Assembly: GCA_017881765.1 (NCBI GenBank)
Contig: JADGQN010000114.1
Span: 1-11,168, forward strand
DNA: 11,168 nucleotides
Direction: 5' to 3'
From: Syntrophobacterales bacterium
GTDB lineage: Bacteria; Desulfobacterota; Syntrophorhabdia; Syntrophorhabdales; WCHB1-27
How positions within the stretch are numbered: the first letter of the stretch is position 1; each line of letters starts with the position of its first letter. Below are positions 1 through 6,528 of this stretch, in pieces. The translations under genes and the position numbers were made by a program. The notes under the pieces were generated by a model, which saw only the letters and a list, made by a program, of their open reading frames with translations, was not told where the DNA came from and did no database searches.

Positions 1-61
1 AAGGAAATTGGGATTTGGGATTTGTGGCGATTGCCGGTCCGGGTCACTTTGCATTTGCCTA

Positions 62-90
62 TTGAGAAAAGAAGGGCCAGGACATATACT
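62..90 (+). promoter_or_regulatory. Putative sigma-70 promoter for glycerate kinase
   Basis: A -35 box TTGAGA (62-67) and a -10 box TATACT (85-90) are separated by exactly 17 bases, and each matches the consensus at 5 of 6 positions. Transcription would start near 97, giving a leader of about 55 bases before the kinase start. A second TATACT lies at 96-101. The promoter placement also argues against the longer reading frame that begins at 22, because that start would lie upstream of the transcript. This is a by-eye match only. Confidence 0.5.
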
Positions 91-153
91 GCACCTATAC
101 TGGGAAAGGAGACTTCTTTAGAACAGCCCCCGTCATTGCCGGTCGGAATGCCT

Positions 154-1449
154 ATGACAAATCACGCAGCTCTTGCCCGGGAAATCTTTTCCGCCGCCCT
201 TGCGGCGGTCGATCCGTTTACAGCCGTCGAGTCCGAGCTTGAACAGGTGCGCACGTTTTTCCGGGTTGGCGACTTCACGAGACTTCTCGTCACGGGCTTC
301 GGCAAAGCCTCGTGGCGCATGGCGGCGGCGTGCGAGCATCTTCTCAGTGATCTAATCACCGACGGCATTATCGTCACAAAGTACGGCCATGCAAGCGCTT
401 CGGACCGGCTCGCAAAGATCGCTACTTACGAAGCAGGCCACCCCGTGCCGGATGAAAACGGCGTGACCGCTACCCGGGCCATTGTCGATTTGGCCAGAGG
501 CGCTGACGAAAGGACGCTCATACTCTGCCTCATCTCGGGAGGTGGCTCTGCCTTGCTTGTTGCGCCGCGTGAAGGTATCACCCTCGGAGACAAACAAGGG
601 CTAACGGATCTGCTCCTTAAATCGGGGGCAACGATAAACGAATTGAACGCCGTACGAAAGCATCTTTCCATGGTAAAGGGCGGGAGGCTGGCCCAGATCG
701 CGCACCCGGCCTCCATTATTTCCCTGATCGTCTCTGATGTAATCGGCGACTCGCTTGACGTGATCGCATCCGGCCCCACGGCACCGGACATGTCCACTTT
801 CAGCGAAGCGCGTGCCGTCCTTGAAAAATACAGGCTTACGCATCGGGTACCCAACGCAATCCTCTCGATGCTTGAACAAGGCAGCCGGGGAGAAATCACA
901 GAGACCCCGAAGCAAGGAGATGACATCTTTGAGAACGTGCAGAACATTATTGTTGCGAGCAACAGCACGGCACTGGCTGCCGCGAAGGCAAAGGCTGAGG
1001 AACTGGGATTTCATACCTCCATATTCTCCTCGACCCTCCAGGGGGAAGCGCGTGAAGTAGCGCGATCACTGGCCCATCACATTCTCGCCGCAAACCTCAC
1101 CCGCCCCGCATGCGTGCTCTCCGGCGGAGAAACGACGGTTACGGTGCGGGGTACCGGCGTGGGAGGGCGGAATACAGAGCTTGCACTTGCTTTTGCGCTG
1201 GAGATCGATGGGGTCGATGGGGTCACGCTACTGGCGGCAGGAACGGACGGAACTGACGGCCCGACTGATGCTGCCGGAGCGGTTGTGGATGGTCGCACGA
1301 TCACTCGTGCGAAAAGCATGCAGCTTGATGCGCCGGCCTACTTGAATAATAACGACTCCTATGCTTTCTTCCGGAAGACAAACGATCTTCTGGTGACAGG
1401 GCCAACAGGAACCAACGTTATGGATATCCAGATTATCTTCGCTGAGTAA
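154..1449 (+). CDS. gck: Glycerate 2-kinase (MOFRL family)
   Basis: It probably phosphorylates D-glycerate to 2-phosphoglycerate with ATP in the cytoplasm, feeding glyoxylate- or serine-derived carbon into lower glycolysis. From ATG 154 the product has 431 residues, the usual size for this family. Family-typical stretches are seen in order: GFGKAS (48-53), GHPVPDENG (95-103), SGGGSALL (128-135), LNAVRKHLS (164-172), SDVIGDS with SGPTAPD (194-212), SGGETTV (323-329), GGRNTELAL (337-345), and the MOFRL-domain end with AGTDGTDGPTDAAG (362-375), NNNDSYAFF (398-406) and TGPTGTNVMD (415-424). ATG 154 was chosen because homologues begin close to this point and a weak CGGA precedes it. ATG 148 (two codons earlier) is equally possible, and the frame stays open back to 22. 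A strong AAAGGAG at 105-111 has no start codon at a suitable distance. The gene is monocistronic and converges on the AsmA gene. The alternative symbols ttuD and garK-like are used for relatives. Confidence 0.92.
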   Translation: MTNHAALAREIFSAALAAVDPFTAVESELEQVRTFFRVGDFTRLLVTGFGKASWRMAAACEHLLSDLITDGIIVTKYGHASASDRLAKIATYEAGHPVPDENGVTATRAIVDLARGADERTLILCLISGGGSALLVAPREGITLGDKQGLTDLLLKSGATINELNAVRKHLSMVKGGRLAQIAHPASIISLIVSDVIGDSLDVIASGPTAPDMSTFSEARAVLEKYRLTHRVPNAILSMLEQGSRGEITETPKQGDDIFENVQNIIVASNSTALAAAKAKAEELGFHTSIFSSTLQGEAREVARSLAHHILAANLTRPACVLSGGETTVTVRGTGVGGRNTELALAFALEIDGVDGVTLLAAGTDGTDGPTDAAGAVVDGRTITRAKSMQLDAPAYLNNNDSYAFFRKTNDLLVTGPTGTNVMDIQIIFAE

Positions 1450-1483
1450 CACCAGGTTGCCTTCATCGATTCCGAATAAACTA

Positions 1484-1502
1484 CCCCGCCGCAAGCAGCG
1501 GG
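1484..1502. repeat. GC-rich hairpin in convergent intergenic region
   Basis: CCCGCCGC and GCAGCGGG face each other around 1485-1502 as a short imperfect hairpin. It is followed by AT-rich sequence on the side downstream of the minus-strand AsmA gene, but there is no clean T tract. It might help end minus-strand transcription; this is weak. Confidence 0.3.
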
Positions 1503-1510
1503 ATATTGTA

Positions 1511-1575
1511 CGTCATGCCGGACTTGATCCGGCATCCAGTCCGGTTCCTGGATTCCGGCGTCCGGCGGAATGACG
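1511..1575. repeat. REP-like imperfect palindrome
   Basis: The left arm at 1511-1539 begins CGTCATGCCGG and ends ATCCAG. The right arm at 1548-1575 begins CTGGATTCCGG and ends GGAATGACG. The arms are complementary along most of their length, with a loop of about 8 bases. The left arm also forms its own hairpin, GCCGGA-CTTGA-TCCGGC (1517-1533), and the right arm carries a tandem TCCGGCG (1554-1567). Sequences of the form CGTCATNCC...GGAATGACG are a widespread class of dispersed extragenic palindromes in proteobacterial genomes, and this copy fits that pattern. Confidence 0.65.
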
Positions 1576-1605
1576 GCGCACGGGACGACGGTACGAATCG
1601 TTTTA

Positions 1606-1626
1606 GGCGGGTACCCGCAACCCGCC
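1606..1626. repeat. GGCGGGT/ACCCGCC hairpin
   Basis: GGCGGGT (1606-1612) and ACCCGCC (1620-1626) form a perfect 7-bp stem with a 7-base loop. The same bases can instead form a 12-bp perfect palindrome at 1607-1618. No T tract follows on the plus strand. On the minus strand a short run (AAAA on plus at none, TTTT at 1601-1604 read as AAAA) also gives no U tract. It is a structural part of the larger foldback region. Confidence 0.45.
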
Positions 1627-1669
1627 AAACACTTCATTCGCGGGTGGCAGGGAGTCGTGCCGACGCAAC

Positions 1670-1685
1670 ACCCACTCACGTGGGT
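1670..1685 (-). repeat. Stem-loop with GNRA-type loop just after AsmA stop
   Basis: ACCCAC (1670-1675) and GTGGGT (1680-1685) pair perfectly around four bases. In the transcript of the minus-strand AsmA gene the loop reads GUGA, a GNRA tetraloop, 35 bases past that gene's stop codon. There is no U tract, so it is more likely a stabilising 3' structure or a weak, factor-dependent end signal than an intrinsic terminator. Confidence 0.4.
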
Positions 1686-1719
1686 ATCCGGAAGCTATAT
1701 GAATGAAGGCAACTTGGTA

Positions 1720-4700
1720 TCAGTCTTGTGATTCACGCGGAAGTAACGGCTGTATAAGCTTGAAGGGGAGGTTGAAAATCCTCTTCACCGTGTCCAGCAG
1801 ACCAGCGCCGACGGCTGATGGAGAGAAAGGGATCACCTCCGGATCATCGAGATCGCCGGTAACCCTGACAGGAATGGCAACAAGCCTTCCAGACAGGATA
1901 TAACGGACCAAAGGGATGAAGTTGATAATCCGGTCTATGGTTCTAAATGGGACAACCAAAACCACGGCATCAATCCTCCTGTTAAACAGGTCTATCTCTC
2001 CATTAAACACGAGATTCGCCGCAGCAGCGTCCACAAGAGCCTCTTTAATGGTGACCTTGCCGTCATGCAGGTTTCCACTGGTTTTTATGGTGTAGTACGA
2101 AAATCCTTCCTTTCTCATGTCGGGAATCTTAAGAATCCCCAAGGGGCTGAGGACCTGGAAGATTTTTGCCAGAAGCGCATATTTATCGATGCGGCCGTTC
2201 TTGGCCTCGAATTCCATGGTGCCCTTCAGCGAGCCGGCCAATGCTTCGGCTTTTCCTTTCCCCGACACGTCCCCTTTGAAGGAAAAACGGCCGCTGACAT
2301 CTTTGTTATCCGATAAGCAGATGAGCGTGGCGTGCAGGTCCTGATTCGTTGCTCCCGGCCTACTGCTGAGTTCCAGCTCCTTCGGAGAGATCACCAGAAG
2401 TCCCGGGGTGTCGATACCGCAAAGACCGGCCTTCGTGAGTTCTACGCTTATCCTTTCGGGCCCAAAAGTGATATTTGCGCGCACGGGACGCCATGTGAAC
2501 TGGCCGTATTTCACGTACTCTGACTCGACCCTTAGAATCCCTTTCAGGGGCAGGTCCCAGAAAGCCTCGCCTTCTTTCTTGCGGCGCACCTTATCCATGA
2601 CCTGGTCCAGATCGAAACCATTCGTGAAGAGATCCATATCGAACACAAATCCATCAAGAAGAAAGTCCACCTTTCCTTTTGCCCTCAGGTTGTGCCCGAG
2701 GGCAAGGAGGTTCGAGTCTATCGTGAAGAGGTTATCCTGTGCATTAAGAGAAAACGTTGTAATCTGCACGGGGCCTTCATCCCTCCAAGGATAATTCAGA
2801 CCAGCCCCCTGGAGCGCCCCGTGAGCCACGGAGTTGAATGGTTGATCAAGAGCGATGCGAGTTGACAGATTCCCCTTTATCCAACCCGTAAGAAATTTGT
2901 TTTCTTCTAATAGTTCGTCCAGGGTCGCTCCAATCAGGGTTCCGTTAAAGGTGAGGTCGAACTCCCTTCCCTTCCGATGGAAAGAGATATTGGCGTCCGA
3001 TTTTGCATCGCGGATGACCAGCTGCTTGATCGTTAGTTCCTTGCCCTCAGATAAAACATCAACAGTGACCTCAGGGCCATTCTTCACGCCTAAATTTCCC
3101 GAGAACGATGTCTTGCCGCTCTTTTCCCAGAGTAGATGCGACCGAGACAGAGAGAAGGGCGACCGAATTTTGAGCTCGTGCGGCAGATCAATGGAATCAG
3201 ACAGTCGCAGAACAGACTCCTTCCCAATTTCTCCCTCTAACGACACATCTGCCCGGTCAAGCCCTTTGAGATAATGGTTCAGCGCACCCGAAATCGTCAG
3301 TGATGAATCAAGGATGTGAGTCTCGACAGATGAAAGAGAAAGCTGATCCGGTCCGGCTTCGAAGTTCCCTCTTTTCACTTGGATTGTTCCCGGGAACTGC
3401 TGCGCGGCCAGTGCAACATTTTCCACGTGCCCTTTTACCCGAAACTGCCAGCTCGCCGGTTGGAAGAGCGGACCCTCTGCGCGCAGGGCATCGAGATTGA
3501 TAATGCCTTCGGCGGAGCCGAATTTCTCGAGCTCGCTCTTCACCGATTCAAACGACAAAAGCCACGGGTATATCTCATCAAGGACGATTGTACCTGCAGC
3601 GGAGGTGATTCCCAGGTGAGGCTCCTTCTCGAGGCTTAGCTGAGCGGAAAGCTGAGAAAAAGAGGACTTTCCCGCCTTCCCCGATAGATCCTCTACCTTA
3701 ATTGTTGCCGTGGGCTCATCGTATGAGAACTTTCCACCGATCTCCAGGGGATAGGGGAACCTCTGATAAAGTGCATGTAGACTGAAGGCTTGAACGTCGA
3801 CGCTCACCTGGACTCCCCTTGCGCGCTGATCCAGAACCAATCTTCCTGACGCGTCTCCCCGAACTTCTTTGATGAGCTCCAGCTCTTTCAGGAATGGTTG
3901 ATCCTGCACCAAACTTTTAAGGTAGAACGGGATCTCGGCAACATCAGCTCTGACAACGATGTCGAGGTGAAATGGCACAGGCTCGCCTTTTAAGTCGACC
4001 CTCAATTGCCCCTTTGTTCCTCGTGCATGCCCGAGCCGGGCCTCGATATTATTCCCTTCGAGGATACCGTGCGAAATGACGGCATTTCCTTTGACGTCTT
4101 CCAGGTCGAGGCGGTCCTCCGGAAGAAGAATGTTTCCTCCGGTGATGCTGCCCCGAATGACAATGTTCTCTTCTTTTGTCAGATCATGGATCGTCCTTCC
4201 GCGGGACGTGAGGTTCAGCTCCGGCACTCTGCCTTTTTTCAGGATTTCAAAGAGTGACTGCACAAACGGTATTCGGCCGGCCAAAAACAGAGCCGTTCTG
4301 CGTACCGATTCCACGTCCACTTCGCTCGACTGGAGTTCCAGGCTGGTTTCGGATGAAACCGGGTCAGCGCTGAGAATGCCTGACATGGCCAGTTGAGGGT
4401 AAACGCTGTTCAGTTCGGTGAGGGAGATTTCGGTTGTATCGCCCTGCTGGTGCAGCGTTCCCTTCAGGCTCATCTTTTTTATGGTCAGGGTTTGCTGACC
4501 CTTCCGCAAAGTTGCGCTGGGCACGTCACTCTGGAATTCCGCGTGAATAAGCTTCACTCCCTCAGCCCCAAAGCTGAGGCGCAGGTTTACTTCTGAGTCT
4601 TCGATGCGAGGCTCCAGGAGCGGAAAAAGGTTCTGAGCAATCAGATCGGGCCTGAGTTGAGTCACCTGGAGACGCCCTTCACCTTCAAAGTCGCCGGGCT

Positions 4701-5331
4701 TCAACCATCCGGCAAGGGAAGCATCCTTCCAGACGTTCGAGTTGCAGACAATTTCAATCCTGAGTCGTTTCCCACGAAGACTCATACGGGCATCGATGTC
4801 ACGGAACCAGAAAGTAGCCTTGTTCTGTTTGAGGAGCGTAAGTCTTCCTCTTTCGATTGAGACAGCAAGGCCGGGCGCTTGGGACGCGACCTTCGCCACA
4901 ACAGACGCCAGTCCGTCGTCAATCGCCTTCAATGAGGACCGTTTTGCCCCCTCACCTTTCTCGACGTGCTCCGGCAGGCTCATCTTAACGTCGGCACCTT
5001 CAACGGTAAGCCGTGCAATCCGAACCTTTCCCCGGAGGAGCGTCTTAATCTCCGGGTAGATCGACAGAGAATCGAACGTTCCCGAGGTTGTTTCGGGGAT
5101 CAATATACTTCCCGTTCGGAGCGTGATGGAAGGGCGCGGAAAGAAATGCAGATCGATGTCCCGGGCGTCTAATCTACCTCCTATTGCCTGAGAGATATCG
5201 GCGACGACCCTCTGCTTAGCCGGCTCCAGATTGATCAGGAGAAGCGCGAGAAGAACAAAAATGACCAGGAGAGCAAGTACCGTTCCCGAGGCTGCTAAGG
5301 TCCAGAGAATCGGCTTTATGTATTTCCTCAT
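1720..5331 (-). CDS. AsmA-family envelope protein (1203 aa)
   Basis: This is a large AsmA-like protein of the group that includes AsmA, YhdP and TamB, which are bridge-like proteins implicated in moving phospholipid from the inner to the outer membrane. An uncleaved N-terminal membrane anchor is visible at residues 7-36. It is followed by the typical AsmA opening (AISQAIGGRLDARDIDL-like region with R-P-S-I-T, near 45-70), then about 950 residues of repeated amphipathic beta-strand sequence in the periplasm. The C-terminal AsmA_2-type region (about 1033-1203) contains the G-x-x-G-x-x-E-F-E-A-K-N-G-R-I-D start and the GDLDDPEVIPFSP motif (about 1159-1171). GAGG-like CGAGG sits five bases before ATG 5331, supporting this start. 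It lies 71 bases downstream of trmI on the same strand, probably in the same transcript. The exact subfamily cannot be assigned by eye. Confidence 0.85.
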   Translation of the reverse strand: MRKYIKPILWTLAASGTVLALLVIFVLLALLLINLEPAKQRVVADISQAIGGRLDARDIDLHFFPRPSITLRTGSILIPETTSGTFDSLSIYPEIKTLLRGKVRIARLTVEGADVKMSLPEHVEKGEGAKRSSLKAIDDGLASVVAKVASQAPGLAVSIERGRLTLLKQNKATFWFRDIDARMSLRGKRLRIEIVCNSNVWKDASLAGWLKPGDFEGEGRLQVTQLRPDLIAQNLFPLLEPRIEDSEVNLRLSFGAEGVKLIHAEFQSDVPSATLRKGQQTLTIKKMSLKGTLHQQGDTTEISLTELNSVYPQLAMSGILSADPVSSETSLELQSSEVDVESVRRTALFLAGRIPFVQSLFEILKKGRVPELNLTSRGRTIHDLTKEENIVIRGSITGGNILLPEDRLDLEDVKGNAVISHGILEGNNIEARLGHARGTKGQLRVDLKGEPVPFHLDIVVRADVAEIPFYLKSLVQDQPFLKELELIKEVRGDASGRLVLDQRARGVQVSVDVQAFSLHALYQRFPYPLEIGGKFSYDEPTATIKVEDLSGKAGKSSFSQLSAQLSLEKEPHLGITSAAGTIVLDEIYPWLLSFESVKSELEKFGSAEGIINLDALRAEGPLFQPASWQFRVKGHVENVALAAQQFPGTIQVKRGNFEAGPDQLSLSSVETHILDSSLTISGALNHYLKGLDRADVSLEGEIGKESVLRLSDSIDLPHELKIRSPFSLSRSHLLWEKSGKTSFSGNLGVKNGPEVTVDVLSEGKELTIKQLVIRDAKSDANISFHRKGREFDLTFNGTLIGATLDELLEENKFLTGWIKGNLSTRIALDQPFNSVAHGALQGAGLNYPWRDEGPVQITTFSLNAQDNLFTIDSNLLALGHNLRAKGKVDFLLDGFVFDMDLFTNGFDLDQVMDKVRRKKEGEAFWDLPLKGILRVESEYVKYGQFTWRPVRANITFGPERISVELTKAGLCGIDTPGLLVISPKELELSSRPGATNQDLHATLICLSDNKDVSGRFSFKGDVSGKGKAEALAGSLKGTMEFEAKNGRIDKYALLAKIFQVLSPLGILKIPDMRKEGFSYYTIKTSGNLHDGKVTIKEALVDAAAANLVFNGEIDLFNRRIDAVVLVVPFRTIDRIINFIPLVRYILSGRLVAIPVRVTGDLDDPEVIPFSPSAVGAGLLDTVKRIFNLPFKLIQPLLPRESQD

Positions 5332-5366
5332 CGACGCCTCGGACTCTCTCTTAAGTGGCTGAGCGG

Positions 5367-5411
5367 TTGACTAGTTGATTGGTTGACTCATTGATTAACC
5401 AATCAACTAGT
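5367..5411. repeat. Octamer array and perfect 15-bp inverted repeat over trmI stop
   Basis: Four consecutive 8-base units of the form TTGAYTNN run from 5367 to 5398. Within the tract ACTAGTTGATTGGTT (5370-5384) is perfectly complementary to AACCAATCAACTAGT (5397-5411), leaving a 12-base loop. The right arm covers the last trmI codons and its stop codon (5403-5405). In the trmI-AsmA transcript this would fold as an AU-rich stem-loop with no following U tract. It is therefore better read as an intercistronic structure than as an intrinsic terminator. Confidence 0.7.
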
Positions 5412-6179
5412 AATCTGCGGCGGCGGTACGGTTTCCGCTACTTTTCGGCCGAAGATGAGATACCCGGTATGGGCCACCATGCGATCATCGGGTCGCAGCC
5501 GATCCGCCACGGTCTTATACTTCCTGAGGAGGATCTCCAGCACTTCCAGATCTCCGAAAAGCGGCTGCAGCGCGCGGAGCGCTTCTGAAACCTGGTTTGT
5601 CGTCGGCACAATGATGCCAAGGCTCCCGCTCGCCTTAAGAGACGCCCAAACCTTTTCCATGACAGTCCACGGCTCACGAACATCTATAAATGCCGCGTCG
5701 AATCCCGCGCCCTCGTGTTGCGATATGTCGGCGAGCCTCAGGTCGACGTTGCACATGTCTGTAAATCTTTCCATGTTCTTCCGGGCATTCTTGTAATGCC
5801 TCTCCTCCTTCTCCAGAGAGACGACCATGCCCGCCGACCCGACAGCGCGCGAGAAGAGCACGGTCAGGGCACCGCTGCCTGTACCCACCTCGATCACTCT
5901 GTCGCCATGCTTCAGGCTCAATTTGAAACATATATAGCAGGCGTCTTTCGGATAGACGATCTGGGTTTCCCTGCGCAGACCGTACATGATAAGGTCCTCA
6001 ACTGTCGGCTCGAATATCTCGTACTGCCCTTGCCTGATCCCGTAGGGAAGACCGACGAGAGACGAGAAATCAAGGGTACCTCTCTTGCTGTGAAAATTCT
6101 TCTTCGGCTCCAGCTTTTTCAGGTACCTGTTGCCATCATGCACGATAAGTATGAGATCATTTTCCTTCATTAGAGCCAT
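5403..6179 (-). CDS. trmI: tRNA (adenine-58-N1)-methyltransferase TrmI
   Basis: The product is a SAM-dependent tRNA methyltransferase that makes m1A at position 58 in the T-loop, working as a homotetramer in the cytoplasm. It has 258 residues, typical for the bacterial/archaeal TrmI family. The N-terminal beta domain is followed by the family motif QIVYPKDACYI (73-83). Next come the SAM-binding loop VIEVGTGSGALT (95-106), the acidic SAM-ribose position in SLEKEERHYKNARKN (121-135), AFIDVREPW (163-171) with the conserved catalytic-type Asp166, VPTTNQ (191-196), and the C-terminal signature RPDDRMVAHTGYL (229-241). The start at 6179 has AGAGG nine bases upstream; ATG 6170 is the alternative. 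It is the first gene of a minus-strand pair with the AsmA protein and has a promoter-like sequence just upstream. Confidence 0.92.
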   Translation of the reverse strand: MALMKENDLILIVHDGNRYLKKLEPKKNFHSKRGTLDFSSLVGLPYGIRQGQYEIFEPTVEDLIMYGLRRETQIVYPKDACYICFKLSLKHGDRVIEVGTGSGALTVLFSRAVGSAGMVVSLEKEERHYKNARKNMERFTDMCNVDLRLADISQHEGAGFDAAFIDVREPWTVMEKVWASLKASGSLGIIVPTTNQVSEALRALQPLFGDLEVLEILLRKYKTVADRLRPDDRMVAHTGYLIFGRKVAETVPPPQITS

Positions 6180-6208
6180 GGTGTAGAACCTCTATGGAGC
6201 ACTGAGTT

Positions 6209-6237
6209 ACTCTAGTATACGCCACCAGCTTTGTCAA
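6209..6237 (-). promoter_or_regulatory. Putative sigma-70 promoter for trmI
   Basis: Read on the minus strand, a consensus -35 TTGACA (6237-6232) is followed after 17 bases by TAGAGT (6214-6209), a 4-of-6 match to the -10 box. Transcription would begin near 6202, about 22 bases before the trmI start, so the trmI ribosome site would be included. TATACT also occurs in the spacer but at too short a distance. Confidence 0.5.
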
Positions 6238-6267
6238 AGTGAAGGGCGGGCGGGTGTCCCATGAAAA

Positions 6268-6389
6268 ATTTACACGTGTACCTCTGTGGAAATCTATCGC
6301 GCGAGCACAGCGAGCCGGGTACCGCTTGCGGGTGTGGGAGGCTCCGGCGGCTTTGCCGGTGGAGGGGGCGACGCGAGCCCCATGGATAG
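6268..6389. repeat. Hairpin-rich direct repeat, copy 1
   Basis: This is a 122-base unit that recurs immediately downstream. It contains a 10-bp palindrome TACACGTGTA (6271-6280), a 27-base block identical to copy 2 (6282-6308), a 15-base insertion-like stretch absent from copy 2, and a second 37-base identical block (6347-6383). The second block carries the stem GGGGC-GACGCGA-GCCCC. AAATCTATC (6290-6298) pairs perfectly with GATAGATTT (6385-6393), so the whole copy can close into one long hairpin. Open frames cross it on both strands, but their Gly/Ala/Pro-rich translations follow from the repeat and are not treated as genes. Confidence 0.75.
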
Positions 6390-6497
6390 ATTTACACGCG
6401 TAACTCTGTGGAAATCTATCGCGCGAGCACGGCGAGCGAGAGGGGGAGGCTCCAGCGGCTTTGCCGGTGGAGGGGGCGACGCGAGCCCCATTGATAG
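6390..6497. repeat. Hairpin-rich direct repeat, copy 2
   Basis: This 108-base tandem partner of the preceding unit shares two exact blocks with it (6404-6430 and 6455-6491). The inner stem is better formed here: CTCCAGCGGC against GCCGGTGGAG pairs with a single mismatch around a TTT loop. The GGGGC/GCCCC hairpin is also present. The closing pairing is shorter (AAATCTATC with GATAGA). Its right edge supplies the TTGATA that could serve as the -35 box of the downstream Smr gene. Confidence 0.75.
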
Positions 6498-6519
6498 ACA
6501 GCGGGTATAGGTTTAAACT
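6491..6519 (+). promoter_or_regulatory. Putative promoter for the Smr gene
   Basis: TTGATA (6491-6496) and TAAACT (6514-6519) are spaced by exactly 17 bases and resemble sigma-70 -35 and -10 boxes (5 of 6 and 4 of 6 matches). The predicted transcript start near 6526 lies only about three bases before ATG 6529, so the mRNA would be almost leaderless. This fits the lack of a positioned Shine-Dalgarno sequence. Confidence 0.4.
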
Positions 6520-6528
6520 TATGAACAG

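Larger units (their letters stand above)
1451..1718. repeat. MITE-like foldback element with 16-bp terminal inverted repeats
   Basis: The segment is bounded by ACCAGGTTGCCTTCAT at 1451-1466 and ATGAAGGCAACTTGGT at 1703-1718. These are inverted repeats matching at 15 of 16 positions. It begins two bases after the glycerate kinase stop codon and ends one base before the AsmA stop codon on the other strand. It has no plausible coding capacity: the short frames inside it have low-complexity, hairpin-driven translations. It holds at least four further hairpins, described separately. I see no convincing target-site duplication next to the repeats. It could be a non-autonomous mobile element or a structured shared 3' untranslated region. 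Confidence 0.5.
6180..6528. other. Divergent intergenic region between trmI and the Smr gene
   Basis: No credible gene is present in these 349 bases. From left to right they hold the trmI leader and promoter (to about 6237), a short GC-rich stretch (6241-6260), the two hairpin-rich direct repeats (6268-6497) and the Smr-gene promoter (6491-6519). Open frames on each strand across the repeats arise because the repeat lacks stop codons. Confidence 0.7.

Noticed and set aside
426..968. A 180-codon minus-strand frame inside the glycerate kinase gene
   Set aside because: It lies wholly inside a conserved gene and has no family features.
1506..1706. Short frames on both strands across 1359-1706
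   Set aside because: They consist of translated palindromes (REP-like arms and hairpins) with no conserved protein features.
6268..6497. Tandem repeats considered as a CRISPR array
   Set aside because: There are only two units, with no regular short repeat and unique spacers. The variable part is a small length difference inside the unit.
6286..6510. Gly-rich (GGSGGFAGGGGDASP-type) short protein frame across the repeats, and its minus-strand mirror
   Set aside because: The apparent protein repeat comes from the DNA repeat. Both strands stay open equally, and the two copies keep DNA stems rather than a reading frame.
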